Source of the DNA: Clostridium sp. AF15-31
Lineage (GTDB): Bacteria > Bacillota > Clostridia > Lachnospirales > Lachnospiraceae
Assembly (NCBI RefSeq): GCF_003461625.1
Contig: NZ_QTXL01000003.1
Coordinates: forward strand, 1 to 64,000
Length of the DNA stretch: 64,000 nucleotides
Direction of reading: 5' to 3'
Shown here piece after piece: positions 26,924 through 36,327 of this stretch. Below the pieces are notes generated by a model. That model had not been told where the DNA came from and ran no database searches. It worked only from the letters and a program-made list of their open reading frames with translations. The position numbers and the translations under genes are program-made. How positions within the stretch are numbered: position 1 is the first letter of the stretch; the number at the start of each line of letters is the position of its first letter.

Positions 26924-29900
26924 TTATAAGTTGATACTGTCATCAAAATGAAAGGCATAGATGATCTTCTCTGTTACCATTCTTCCGGTAAGCTGATGTA
27001 TCGTCTTTGCATACATATCAAGCTGTACATGATAACGGCTGACCAGATCCGATATCTGATCCACCCGGTCTGTCTTGTAGTCCATTAAAACCACCTGATC
27101 TCCTTCCAGAAAATAGGCATCGATCACTCCCTGAACTACGACCATATCCTTGCTGTCTTTATACTCCGGTGATATATCTTCCGGCTTCATGCCGATATAA
27201 AACTGCTGCTCCCGGTATAAGGTATGGTTCTTCTGTGCTTCTGCCATACGGATTCCGAGTGGGCTGTTGACCATGTTATAAATCTTATCTGCACGAACAT
27301 GCTCTCTGTACCGTTCTTCCAGATATCCATGATCAAAAAATGACCGGATCTGCTCTCTAATCTCATCCATGCTGTTTCTTGTAAAATCAATAAGCTCCAT
27401 GATCTTATGGATCACAGTACCCATCTCATTTCCTTTTACAGGCTCCTCCTTCATGCGGGAATGAAGCACCGGTATTGTAAGCTCTGCTTCTGTCACAGGC
27501 GGCTGATACAGGTCAGATCCCGGATTCTCCTCTCCGCGGTGTGCAAGTCGTTTGATCTCTGTAACGGACATCTTATTTTTTACTGCCTGCTCTGTTTTAT
27601 ATGGGTAGGTATAATCTAAAAGTTCCTTATACTTTTCATATAACTGCAGTTCACCCTCTGTCTGTACAGCTTTTTTTTCTGACATATCTATATTTGTCCC
27701 GGCAGGTATCTGATTCTGATAGCCGGTCTTTGCAAGTACCCAGGTTGCATAAATATCCTTTCTGCATACAGTATCTTCTGATACGATATGCATAGATAAC
27801 GCCGATAAGATCCAGTCCATAAAACAGCCGGCTTCCATTCTGGTGATATATGGAAGCTCCATCCGCATCTGTCCGGACGCTTCAATAAGAAAATCAGTCT
27901 GCAGCGGATAATCAAAGACTGCCTTTTCCGCTCCGGGGTCTTTTACCGCCGCTGTCATATATAACTTCTCTTTTGCTCTTGACAGGGCAACATATAAGAT
28001 ACGGATCTCCTCCGCCAGCTTCTCTGCATTCATGACACTGAGCATGGCCGCTCTTGCAAATGTTTTCTTCTTCGCACGGTTCTTCCGGTCAATCGCATAA
28101 CCTGCCAGATAGCTGTCTGCATTTACCGTCACCGGAGATAAGGCATCCAGATTCGAAAAACGATTTGCCAGTCCACTGACAAATACAACCGGAAATTCCA
28201 GTCCCTTGCTCTTATGCATCGTCATCATCACAACAGAATCGTCATCATCTCCAAGCACCGACGCTTCTGCAAAATCCAGATCATTCGTCTTCAGCCGGTC
28301 CATGTAACGCAGGAAATTAAACAATCCACGAAAACTGCTGTCCTCATAGGTATCCGCTTTCTGGATCAGCATATCGATATTTGCCTGTCTTCGTTTTCCC
28401 GACTGCATCGCGCCAACAAACCAATAATATCCGGTCTGCTCCAATATCGAATGAAGCAGTTCACTGATACTCATATAGTTTTTATCTGCCTTCCAGCTAT
28501 CCAGCATACGAAGAAACTGTCGAAGCTCCTCTGAAGCTTTTGAGTCCGGCTTTTCTGCATAATAACAGACCTTCTGATAAAAACTCGCCGTCCGCGCCAG
28601 ATTCTTCTCATGATCCTTGAAGTCCCGGTCATAGATACCTACAATCTCTGCAAGCTCCTGTTCCTTTACACCTGCAAGCGGTGAACGAAGGACTGCTGCA
28701 AGTGCATAATCCTGATGGGAATTATCGATCACCGCCAGCATATCAAGCAGGGTACTGATCTCGATCGCATCAAAATATCCACTCTCGCTCTCTACAAATA
28801 ATGGAATCCCACGCTCCGCAAATGCTTCCTCAAAGGCTTTCGCATTCTTCTTCACACTTCGCATCAATACCGCAATATCCCGGTAAGAAACCCTTCTGGT
28901 CTCTCCGTTATCTCCATCCGGAATATAAAGTGGTTTATCACCCTTCACTAACTCATAGATCTCATCTGCGATCATCCGTGCCTCTATATCCACATTTGTT
29001 AACGACCGTATCTCTTCCGGCTGGGATTTCTCCGGATCTGCGCAATCATTCCTTACGATCAGGATCTCGGATCCATACCCCATATTATTCTTGTCCTGTC
29101 TTCCGATATGCAGCTTTGCCGATTCATCATAATCGATCCCGCCCAGATTCTCTGACATCAACGGTTCAAAGATCTGGTTGATCGTATCAATCACCTTTCC
29201 TGCACTTCGGAAATTATTCGAAAGCAGGATCTTCTGATCTTCTGCATCTTCCCGGTCAGAATATGTATTATATTTATTCAGGAACAGATCCGGTCTTGCC
29301 ATACGAAAGCGGTAGATGCTCTGCTTGATATCACCTACCATAAACATATTCTTCCGATCTTCTCCGTGACCTGTCACACAATTTAAGATATCTTCCTGTA
29401 AAAAGTTGCTGTCCTGATATTCATCGATCAGGATCTCACGATACCGTCTGGCAACCGTCTTTCCTGCTTCCGATGGAATCACACAGCCATTCTCATCCGT
29501 TCCTGCACACAGGATGTCATAGGCAAATTCTGAAATGTCCCGGAATTCATACAGATTCCTGTCGAGCTTCTCTTCCTTTAACCGATCCATATAGGAACGT
29601 GTCAGGGATAATAACGCTAACAATGGTTCCTTCATCATCGCACATTCTGCAAGTATGACATCTGTCGGACGAAACAATGCCATCATGTCCTTTACACTTC
29701 CACGATAGGTCTGCATAGTCGTCTTTACATACTGCTGTTTCTCCGGATCACAGGCTGCGATACGCTTCAGATTGGAAAATTTGGAAACCCGTTTATATGC
29801 CTCATCCATATCCTCGGCCTGTCTCAGATTCCGCAGTAATTCCAGATCTGAATGTATAATAGGATCATAACCTGCAGGGCCATCTGCTTCGCCTGCGATC

Positions 29901-30628
29901 TCTAAGCACTGTTCTGCCTGACCGATCGCTGAATCAAGCGTGTCTGCTACGATCTGCATATAATCCCGATACCATTTTAAGGTATACAGTTCTTCCTTCA
30001 TTGATACTTCAAGTGCCGCTTCTGCTTCATTTATCCAGCGTTCCGGCTTCGGATAACCGGAAGCAACGCGGTAGATCTGATAGACCAGCTCCCGGATCTT
30101 CTCATCCGATTCTTTTCTCGCAAAGCTGTCTACCAGTCCGATAAATTCATCGGATGCTTCCTGATATTTCTGTTCTAATACTTCATCCAATATATCATTC
30201 TTGATCAGATCCATCTCTGCATTATCTGCTATATCAAAAGAGGAATCGATCCCGATCATCTGAAAATAGTCTTTTACGATTCCAAGGCAGAAACTGTCGA
30301 TCGTCATAATATCTGCCCGTGGCAGCAGGGATAACTGCTTAACGATATGCTCATCCTCCGGATGATCTTCGGCTGCCTGCTCAAGCTTATCCGCAATCTT
30401 CTCTTTCATCTGGGCTGCCGCAGCTCTGGTAAATGTTACAACCAGAACCTCATCAATATCGATTTTCTCCTCTGCCTTATTGCCATCCGCATCAACTCCC
30501 ATGACCATCTCAAGAATCCGTTCTACAAGGACAGCCGTCTTACCGGAGCCTGCCGCAGCAGATACCAGAAGATTACCATGTCTGGAATTAATGACTGATT
30601 TCTGTTCATCTGTCCATGAAATACCCAT
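26924..30628 (-). CDS. addA: ATP-dependent helicase/nuclease subunit A
   Basis: AddA is the UvrD-like 3'-5' helicase and nuclease subunit of the AddAB double-strand-break resection complex, the Firmicutes counterpart of RecBCD. The 1,234 residues start with the Q-motif (WTDEQKSVI) and Walker A AAAGSGKTAVLVERI (residues 23-37), then IDEYQDSN (motif II), MTMHKSKGLEFPVVF and a late LSRAKEKLYM motif. The C-terminal RecB-like nuclease has HKIMELIDF, a GVIDAYF segment and the catalytic LMDYKTDRV. It follows addB by five bases. Confidence 0.96.
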   Translation of the reverse strand: MGISWTDEQKSVINSRHGNLLVSAAAGSGKTAVLVERILEMVMGVDADGNKAEEKIDIDEVLVVTFTRAAAAQMKEKIADKLEQAAEDHPEDEHIVKQLSLLPRADIMTIDSFCLGIVKDYFQMIGIDSSFDIADNAEMDLIKNDILDEVLEQKYQEASDEFIGLVDSFARKESDEKIRELVYQIYRVASGYPKPERWINEAEAALEVSMKEELYTLKWYRDYMQIVADTLDSAIGQAEQCLEIAGEADGPAGYDPIIHSDLELLRNLRQAEDMDEAYKRVSKFSNLKRIAACDPEKQQYVKTTMQTYRGSVKDMMALFRPTDVILAECAMMKEPLLALLSLTRSYMDRLKEEKLDRNLYEFRDISEFAYDILCAGTDENGCVIPSEAGKTVARRYREILIDEYQDSNFLQEDILNCVTGHGEDRKNMFMVGDIKQSIYRFRMARPDLFLNKYNTYSDREDAEDQKILLSNNFRSAGKVIDTINQIFEPLMSENLGGIDYDESAKLHIGRQDKNNMGYGSEILIVRNDCADPEKSQPEEIRSLTNVDIEARMIADEIYELVKGDKPLYIPDGDNGETRRVSYRDIAVLMRSVKKNAKAFEEAFAERGIPLFVESESGYFDAIEISTLLDMLAVIDNSHQDYALAAVLRSPLAGVKEQELAEIVGIYDRDFKDHEKNLARTASFYQKVCYYAEKPDSKASEELRQFLRMLDSWKADKNYMSISELLHSILEQTGYYWFVGAMQSGKRRQANIDMLIQKADTYEDSSFRGLFNFLRYMDRLKTNDLDFAEASVLGDDDDSVVMMTMHKSKGLEFPVVFVSGLANRFSNLDALSPVTVNADSYLAGYAIDRKNRAKKKTFARAAMLSVMNAEKLAEEIRILYVALSRAKEKLYMTAAVKDPGAEKAVFDYPLQTDFLIEASGQMRMELPYITRMEAGCFMDWILSALSMHIVSEDTVCRKDIYATWVLAKTGYQNQIPAGTNIDMSEKKAVQTEGELQLYEKYKELLDYTYPYKTEQAVKNKMSVTEIKRLAHRGEENPGSDLYQPPVTEAELTIPVLHSRMKEEPVKGNEMGTVIHKIMELIDFTRNSMDEIREQIRSFFDHGYLEERYREHVRADKIYNMVNSPLGIRMAEAQKNHTLYREQQFYIGMKPEDISPEYKDSKDMVVVQGVIDAYFLEGDQVVLMDYKTDRVDQISDLVSRYHVQLDMYAKTIHQLTGRMVTEKIIYAFHFDDSINL

Positions 30629-30633
30629 CTCTG

Positions 30634-33600
30634 CTACTCCTCCCTGTACCGCTTAAGCTTCTCGTTATCCGGTCTGCGATATTGATTTCCGCCATTCTTG
30701 ACATCAAAATGACAGATATTCTTAAACTCACAATAATCACAACCTGTATTGCTCTTATTCTTATATGGCTCGATCGCGATCTTTCCCTCTGCGATCTGAC
30801 TTCCAAGTTCTTCTATATTCTCTCTTGTCAATTCCATGATCGTCCGGATCTGGTCTGCCGATACCACATTCTCACTTTTCTTGATGTCACCATTTTTATC
30901 AAGTTTTACCGGAAGTGACTGATTGCAGGTATGATCCATCTTCTGTATCACGGCAGGTGATTCATTGACAAATCCCTGCAGCTTCATTTTCTCCATTCTC
31001 TCAGCGTCTAATTTCTCCTGATCCGAGAATTCCGGCTGCTCTGTATCGGTATCAATCTCCGAAGATTCAATCTCGATCACCGGATCATCAAAGCTGTAAT
31101 ATAATAAACCGGCGATCTGAATATTCTTATCGGGATAGATCATTTTTTCAATCTCATATGCGATCGCAGAATAGGTCACAAGCTGAAGCTGTTCTCCATT
31201 CAGGACTTCCTCCAGACTGAGTTTTCTGGTGGATGATTTGTAGTCGATCACCTTGATATAAACCGTTCCATCCTCTTCTTCCACATCTACACGGTCAATC
31301 TTACCATTGATACTCATCTGTATCTGATTTGGAAGCTCAAACAGATAAGAACCGACTTCATCCTTTGCGGAATCAAAGGTCTTTTCCAGCATTCCAGGCT
31401 TCATGCTGCCAAGTCTTATATGCTTCTGTAACATACCAGCGGATGTCTGTGCCATACGTTCGATCATCTGAAGCATGTAGGCATTTCTTGCATTATCTTC
31501 AAAGAAATCTCCTGCCGATTCCTCTGCTGCACGATTTACAAGCTCCGTGACCATCAGCATTCTCTCATCTTCCGGAAAATTCTCCCAGTCATTATTTCTG
31601 GTGTCTCTTACCTGCTTAAACAGTCCTTCCATTACACTGTGAAGGATAACTCCGACATTTCTGACATCGACCTGATACATTTCCCGCTCTTTTAAACGCA
31701 GACCATATTTTAAGAAATATGCAAATCCGCATCTGGCATATAATTCAAGCTTCGATACTGATGCATGCAGATATCTGCCATATAACAGGGCGATCGTCTC
31801 CGGCGGAAGCTGTTCTGCCACGTTTCTGTATGTTCTGCCTTTATAAATGGCTGTCAATTCTCTGGCAAATCCTTTTTCCGTCAAAATTCTTGTCAGAATC
31901 CGGCTCTCTGCATCTTCGCTATCATCTTCCTCTGTCCGGAGTATCCGTCTTAATGAACGGTTGACGGTATCCGGCATACAGGAAGCAGCATCATACTCCT
32001 CTGCCTGAAGGGATGGAAAAATACTGCTGATCCTTCCAAGCAGATAAGACGGACGCATGCTTTCAAGTGATGCGCTTAATTTATGATACGATATATACAG
32101 ATGATCGGATGGTTTCGTCAATATCGTATAGATATAAAACTGCTCGATATAGCTGTTCTGTTTGTCGGATGGAGCAAGCTTCAGGCCGCAGCCTGACAAA
32201 ATATCCCGGTCTCTGTCACTTAGGATTCTTCCCTTTTTCGGTGCTTTTGGCACGATTCCATCATTGACCGATGTAAAGAATAACACCTTTATGTGATTTA
32301 ATCTTGACCTTGTGATATCTCCGATCAACACCCGGTCAACCGTAGGCGGTACAACACCGACTTCAATATCTGAAAGTCCGGTATCCACGATCTCATAGAA
32401 CTCTTTCACGCTCATCTTCGTATCGCCTAAGAGTTCTGCGATCTTATCAAATAACCGGACCGTTTTTTCAAAAATCTGACCATAAGCATCTCCTTCATTG
32501 ATCCGGTTTTCTTCATATAATTCATTCTTTCTGTCTTCTAACTTCTCATACATATGTATCTGAAGCAGAAAGTCATAAAGGGCTTCCACATAATCTTTTG
32601 TGACTGCCTTTTTATCTGCAAAGACCTTACGGATATCCCCAAACATCTTCATAAATGCCTGACGGATCTCTTCTACATTTACCGGAGAGGTCTTCTCATA
32701 GTTTTCAGATACTGCCCGGTTCCATCTGCTGTAGCCACGGACACCACGCTTTAATGCATAATTTTCCAGAAGCTCTATATCCTCAAAGGACAGATCTGTC
32801 ATACCCGCTTTTAAGAACCGGAACACACTGTCATAGGAGAAATCATCTGCCAGAACCGCCAGTACACTTCGGATCGTTTCCGCACATGGATTTGCTTTCA
32901 GGCAGGCATTTGCATCGATAAATACAGGGATCTCATATTCATCCATCACCCGTTCATAGATGTGAGATGCCTGTTCCAGATCTCCCGCTACGATCGCGAT
33001 ATCCTTATAACGGTATCCTTTCTCCCGTACGAGCCTCCTTATCGTAGATGCGACAAATACGATCTCGTCCTGCGCATCTCCTGTCGCTGTCAGATGGATC
33101 CGCTCCAATGGCTGCTTCCATTTCTGATACGGACTACGGAACAAATTCCGCTCCAGGAAAAACAGTTCCCGGTTCTCCCCCAGACGATAGTTGATTGTTC
33201 CAGGCAGAACAACCGGAGGCTCAATCTCCACACCAGCGGCTGCTGCCGCTTCTGTTAATTTCTTTATCGTAGTCTTTGTCAGATAGAATAACTCGTAGTC
33301 TTTTATATGCTCATATTTCTGATCTCTGTCATCTAATGTAAAGGAAAAGGTCAGATCATCCGCACAGGTCATCAACTTCTCAACAAGTTCAAGCTGTACC
33401 GGCGTAAATCCGGTAAACCCATCAAAATACAGCGAACTGCCACACACAAGTTTAGACTGGCCAACATGTCTGGTCAACAGTTCCACCAACTGTTCTGCCA
33501 CAATATAGCGTTCACCTGCAAATGCTTCAAATTCTTCGTAAATGTGTCTGATATCCTGCATTTTACCTGCAACAACGCTATCCTCCGGAATCTGCTCCAT

Positions 33601-34026
33601 GATCTCATCGATCGTATCCTGCTTGATATTATACTGAAAGATCTCCGACATCATGGATTTCATCTCATCCACAAATCCAAGCTTGTCGTAATAGCTTCCA
33701 TATACCTGTAAGGTGTCCTGCTGTTCACATAAGATCTTCTTGATCAGCATACTTTTTCCAAAGTCTTCCAGCACCTGCCCGGTGCTGATCCCCAGTTCAT
33801 CAAATACACGATATGCCAGCCGGTTCATGCCGATCGCATCAATATTCATCATGCCTCCGGCCGGATGCATGGTAACCAGTTCTCTCTGTGCTTCCATCGT
33901 ATACTGTTCCGGCACGATCAGATAAAAATTCCACTCCGGTTCTTTTATCGATGCCTGAATGATTTCATTGTAAATCTGTCTGGATTTTCCTGAGCCGGAT
34001 GCTCCAAGTAAGAATCGAACTGACAT
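30634..34026 (-). CDS. addB: ATP-dependent helicase/nuclease subunit B
   Basis: AddB pairs with AddA for end resection and Chi recognition. The 1,130 residues begin with FLLGASGSGKSRQIYNE (Walker A) and have a degenerate helicase core. Near the C-terminus is a RecB-like nuclease with VIDYKSSTRK and the iron-sulfur staple: one Cys in LYARCGFAYFLKY and three in GCDYCEFKNIC. This is the normal length. AGGAG precedes the ATG. Gene order addB-addA is standard. Confidence 0.96.
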   Translation of the reverse strand: MSVRFLLGASGSGKSRQIYNEIIQASIKEPEWNFYLIVPEQYTMEAQRELVTMHPAGGMMNIDAIGMNRLAYRVFDELGISTGQVLEDFGKSMLIKKILCEQQDTLQVYGSYYDKLGFVDEMKSMMSEIFQYNIKQDTIDEIMEQIPEDSVVAGKMQDIRHIYEEFEAFAGERYIVAEQLVELLTRHVGQSKLVCGSSLYFDGFTGFTPVQLELVEKLMTCADDLTFSFTLDDRDQKYEHIKDYELFYLTKTTIKKLTEAAAAAGVEIEPPVVLPGTINYRLGENRELFFLERNLFRSPYQKWKQPLERIHLTATGDAQDEIVFVASTIRRLVREKGYRYKDIAIVAGDLEQASHIYERVMDEYEIPVFIDANACLKANPCAETIRSVLAVLADDFSYDSVFRFLKAGMTDLSFEDIELLENYALKRGVRGYSRWNRAVSENYEKTSPVNVEEIRQAFMKMFGDIRKVFADKKAVTKDYVEALYDFLLQIHMYEKLEDRKNELYEENRINEGDAYGQIFEKTVRLFDKIAELLGDTKMSVKEFYEIVDTGLSDIEVGVVPPTVDRVLIGDITRSRLNHIKVLFFTSVNDGIVPKAPKKGRILSDRDRDILSGCGLKLAPSDKQNSYIEQFYIYTILTKPSDHLYISYHKLSASLESMRPSYLLGRISSIFPSLQAEEYDAASCMPDTVNRSLRRILRTEEDDSEDAESRILTRILTEKGFARELTAIYKGRTYRNVAEQLPPETIALLYGRYLHASVSKLELYARCGFAYFLKYGLRLKEREMYQVDVRNVGVILHSVMEGLFKQVRDTRNNDWENFPEDERMLMVTELVNRAAEESAGDFFEDNARNAYMLQMIERMAQTSAGMLQKHIRLGSMKPGMLEKTFDSAKDEVGSYLFELPNQIQMSINGKIDRVDVEEEDGTVYIKVIDYKSSTRKLSLEEVLNGEQLQLVTYSAIAYEIEKMIYPDKNIQIAGLLYYSFDDPVIEIESSEIDTDTEQPEFSDQEKLDAERMEKMKLQGFVNESPAVIQKMDHTCNQSLPVKLDKNGDIKKSENVVSADQIRTIMELTRENIEELGSQIAEGKIAIEPYKNKSNTGCDYCEFKNICHFDVKNGGNQYRRPDNEKLKRYREE

Positions 34027-34190
34027 AACGGTCTCCTTTCACTCATCTGTCAATCAATACTCTTTTTCTGGCTTTCTCTTTGCTAAGCCATATTTACTTC
34101 AATATTGTTTTACTAACCATCTGCTCTTTGGTTATATTTTATTTTCTCTATGAATACAATATAGTAATAATAAATGAGGGGAATATTTAT

Positions 34191-34646
34191 ATGGCATCCA
34201 CAAAGCTTATCGTTTTAAAATCTAAAGAAATCATATATACGGTTATTTTTCTCGGACTTGTCGCCCTGTTTATCATCATACTGACGATCATGTTCAAAAA
34301 ACCTGCCACCGTTTCAGAAACTGCTTCTTCGAATACCGCTTCTGAAACAACGGAGCCTTCTTATAACCCCGGTACATATGATTCAACTATCACGCTCGGC
34401 GAATCTACTCTGTCTGTTATGGTTACGGTTGATGATCATTCTATCCAGGATGTTGCGCTCTCCAATCTGGACGAAAGTGTCACCACTATGTATCCGCTCC
34501 TGTCGTCTTCTTTAGAGGCGATCAACACCGACCTGCAGTATGTGTCATCGATTGATGACCTCACTGTTTCCGGCGATACCAAATATACCTCGATGCTGCT
34601 GATCAACGCCATCAAAGAGGCACTCGCCAAGGCTGTGGTTCAATGA
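34191..34646 (+). CDS. Membrane-anchored protein with FMN-binding-like domain
   Basis: A 151-residue protein with one N-terminal membrane helix (about 17-38), a Ser/Thr-rich linker and a C-terminal domain resembling FMN_bind: GTYDSTITLGE, VMVTVDDHSIQDVALS and a late SGDTKYTSMLLINAIKEAL. In true flavinylated domains the attachment Thr lies in an S-G-A-T-x-T/S pattern; here the segment is SGDTKYTS, so covalent flavin is uncertain. The start at 34191 has GAGGGG upstream; a longer in-frame ATG at 34080 has none. It is one of two plus-strand genes and is divergent from addB. Confidence 0.65.
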   Translation: MASTKLIVLKSKEIIYTVIFLGLVALFIIILTIMFKKPATVSETASSNTASETTEPSYNPGTYDSTITLGESTLSVMVTVDDHSIQDVALSNLDESVTTMYPLLSSSLEAINTDLQYVSSIDDLTVSGDTKYTSMLLINAIKEALAKAVVQ

Positions 34647-34654
34647 AATAGAAC

Positions 34655-34800
34655 GATATATGCCAGGCAACTGACTATTGTTACGCAAAACGTTCCCACT
34701 CTATCCTCGACGTAGCGGTACATAAGGCTGCAAAAAACGCAGCCTAAGTACCGACGCTCGGACAGGTTTGCTACACAATATCAGTTATCCGGCATATATC
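34655..34800. repeat. Large palindromic element, copy 1
   Basis: A 146-base imperfect palindrome. Outer arms 34655-34680 and 34776-34800 pair over about 25 bases with a few mismatches. The core holds nested arms: CGGTAC/GTACCG (34716-34721 and 34748-34753) and GGCTGC/GCAGCC (34726-34731 and 34739-34744) around an AAAAAAC loop. Core sequence is shared with the element at 34906-35050, arms are not. It does not encode a protein and begins 8 bases after the FMN-binding-like gene ends. No known RNA family is recognised. Confidence 0.8.
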
Positions 34801-34851
34801 TGTTTATTGACATAACACCGTTTCCAGCCTTGGCTATTGATACGGTACAAC

Positions 34852-35107
34852 CACCTAAGTAGTATGCTCCTTATGTAGCAGAACGCTCTCATAAGTCCTT
34901 GAATCAAAATGAAAGATACATTACATATTATTCCGTAAGACGCTTCCGCTCGTATCCTCGTGCAGCGGTACATAAAGTTGCAAAAAACGCAACTTAAGTA
35001 CCGGCCTCGGATAATGCTTACGTCATAATAGTAATGCTATCTTCCATTTTAACTTAAAGTACTAACATCTGGACAGGTCTGCTACATAAGGACATTCTAC
35101 TCAGGTG
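34852..35107. repeat. Large palindromic element, interrupted copy (outer)
   Basis: Arms 34852-34882 and 35078-35107 form an almost perfect inverted repeat of about 30 bases, including the exact 15-base TCCTTATGTAGCAGA and its complement. Inside each arm are half-cores that match copy 1: AACGCTCTCATAAGTCCTTGA on the left side is similar to its AACGTTCCCAC...TCCTCGA, and AAGTACTAACATCTGGACAGG on the right to AAGTACCGACG...GGACAGG. The middle is replaced by the complete copy at 34906-35050. Confidence 0.65.
34906..35050. repeat. Large palindromic element, copy 2 (nested)
   Basis: A 145-base palindrome with outer arms starting AAAATG (34906) and ending CATTTT (35050), pairing over about 30 bases with mismatches. 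The core repeats CGGTACATAA...GCAAAAAACGC...TTAAGTACCG of copy 1, but the inner stem is AGTTGC/GCAACT rather than GGCTGC/GCAGCC: two paired changes that keep pairing. It sits between the two halves of the interrupted copy. Confidence 0.8.
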
Positions 35108-35291
35108 ATTTGTGTTTCTATACCAAGATGTGTTATGTAACATTTCTGTACGTCAGATTTTTGTGCGCTGAGCCAGTATTCTTCCCAGCCTTGTCTGCGC
35201 TGCCTTTTAATCATAAATTATGTAACCAAGCATCTCTTTGTATGCTTACCACAATACAGAAGGATGATAGATGTAGCCGGTACGCAGCTTT
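35108..35291. other. Gene-free spacer between palindromic elements
   Basis: I see no gene, RNA gene or promoter of quality here. Short open frames lack ribosome sites. At 35221-35232 GTAACCAAGCAT is the same 12-mer, in inverted orientation relative to the plus strand, as the 3' end of the beta-helix gene at about 35480-35491, so the third palindrome is framed by this inverted pair. Confidence 0.5.
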
Positions 35292-35456
35292 GTATCAAAG
35301 ACAGAGAATGTGTGTAGATATTTTTATTTGACGGCCTTTTCTCACGTCGGTACTTAACGAATCGCATAAGCGATGAGTTTAGAACCGCTACGTGAGAATA
35401 GAGTGAAAACGACCGGAAAATAAAAGATATCTACATCACATTCTCGTCCTTATACC
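35292..35456. repeat. Large palindromic element, copy 3 (opposite orientation)
   Basis: About 165 bases. Outer arms 35304-35329 and about 35420-35445 pair, and pairing extends weakly to 35292 and 35456. A second stem TTCTCACGT/ACGTGAGAA flanks a core that on the minus strand reads GCGGTTCTAAAC, a stem of CATCGC/GCGAT type, then TTAAGTACCGACG. This matches the core of copies 1 and 2 in reverse orientation. It ends about 20 bases from the stop codon of the neighbouring minus-strand gene, so it could also act as that gene's transcription end. Confidence 0.65.
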
Positions 35457-35475
35457 ATATCGTAAAGGCTAGCAT

Positions 35476-36156
35476 CTAATGCTTGGTTACGATGTCGTTC
35501 CGGTCTTTGTAGATGCTGTTTGATGGCACATAGCCTCTGACACGGGACAATGGGTAGATGTTTGAATGTGAGCCAATCACGGTTCCCGGATTTAAAACGC
35601 TGTTACAACCAACCTCTACATAGTCACCAAGCATTGCACCAAATTTCTTCATACCGGTTGCAATATCGAAGTCCGCGCCTTTGACATGCACCAGTGTTTT
35701 GTCTGACTTGACATTAGAGGTAATGCTGCCTGCTCCCATATGAGAATGGAAGCCAAGGATCGAATCACCTACATAGTTATAATGTGGAACCTGCACATTA
35801 TTAAAGATAATGACATTCTTTAACTCTGTGGAGTTACCAACAACGCAGTTATCTCCCACTAAAGCACTTCCACGAATAAATGCACACTGTCTGACCTCTG
35901 TATCTTTTCCAATAATACATGGGCCTGCAATATAAGCAGAATCAAATACAGTTGCTGATTTATGAATCCAGATATTTTCACCACGTTTCTCATACTCTTC
36001 CGGATCTAAGCTGTTTCCAAGTTCAATGATAAAGTCCTTGATCTTCGGAAGCGCTTCCCACGGATATGTAACGCTTTCAAGCAATGGCTTTGCTGCTGTT
36101 TCTGTCAGATCATATAATTCTTTGATCGTTACCTGTTTTACTGTTTCATTATTCAT
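35476..36156 (-). CDS. Left-handed beta-helix (hexapeptide-repeat) protein, acyl/nucleotidyl-transferase-like
   Basis: A 226-residue protein. After a helical N-terminus, residues from about 65 form hexapeptide turns (IWIHKSATVFDSAYIAGPCIIG, then VRQCAFIRGSALVGDNCVVGN and MLGDYVEVGCNSVLNPGTVIG), the left-handed beta-helix of GlmU-like acetyltransferases. No N-terminal nucleotidyltransferase signature is present. The IHPHYNYVGDSILG-like stretch (VPHYNYVGDSILG) matches the GlmU-type active-site region, so a sugar-nucleotide or acyl-CoA substrate is likely but unknown. The ATG at 36156 has GAGG nine bases upstream; the GTG at 36171 has none. Confidence 0.75.
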   Translation of the reverse strand: MNNETVKQVTIKELYDLTETAAKPLLESVTYPWEALPKIKDFIIELGNSLDPEEYEKRGENIWIHKSATVFDSAYIAGPCIIGKDTEVRQCAFIRGSALVGDNCVVGNSTELKNVIIFNNVQVPHYNYVGDSILGFHSHMGAGSITSNVKSDKTLVHVKGADFDIATGMKKFGAMLGDYVEVGCNSVLNPGTVIGSHSNIYPLSRVRGYVPSNSIYKDRNDIVTKH

Positions 36157-36199
36157 TTTCTTATACCTCACTATCTTTTTCAGAATTTAATAGAAAACA

Positions 36200-36314
36200 A
36201 TCATTCGCCCGCAAAGGACAATTTTTATCTAAAAAAAATCATTTATCCGCAAAGAATAATTCTTTTCTAAAAAGCAATCATCTATCCACAAAGGATAATT
36301 CTTTCTATTAAGCA
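36200..36314. repeat. Three tandem 38-39-base repeats
   Basis: Units start near 36200, 36238 and 36277 with the pattern ATCATYYATCC, CGCAAAGGATAATTC, TTTTCTAAAA. Each unit contains a small palindrome of AAAGAAT/ATTCTTT type. They lie between topB (ending 36328) and the beta-helix gene, in the latter's leader. Function unknown. Confidence 0.7.
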
Positions 36315-36327
36315 ACTATGTTCAAGG

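Noticed and set aside
34785..35331. Short open frames inside the palindromic region
   Set aside because: They cross palindromic sequence, lack ribosome sites and have no protein-like composition.
34655..35456. Integron attC sites or a CRISPR array
   Set aside because: attC sites keep their ends and vary in the middle, whereas here the middle is conserved. There are no equal-length spacers and no cas or integrase genes.
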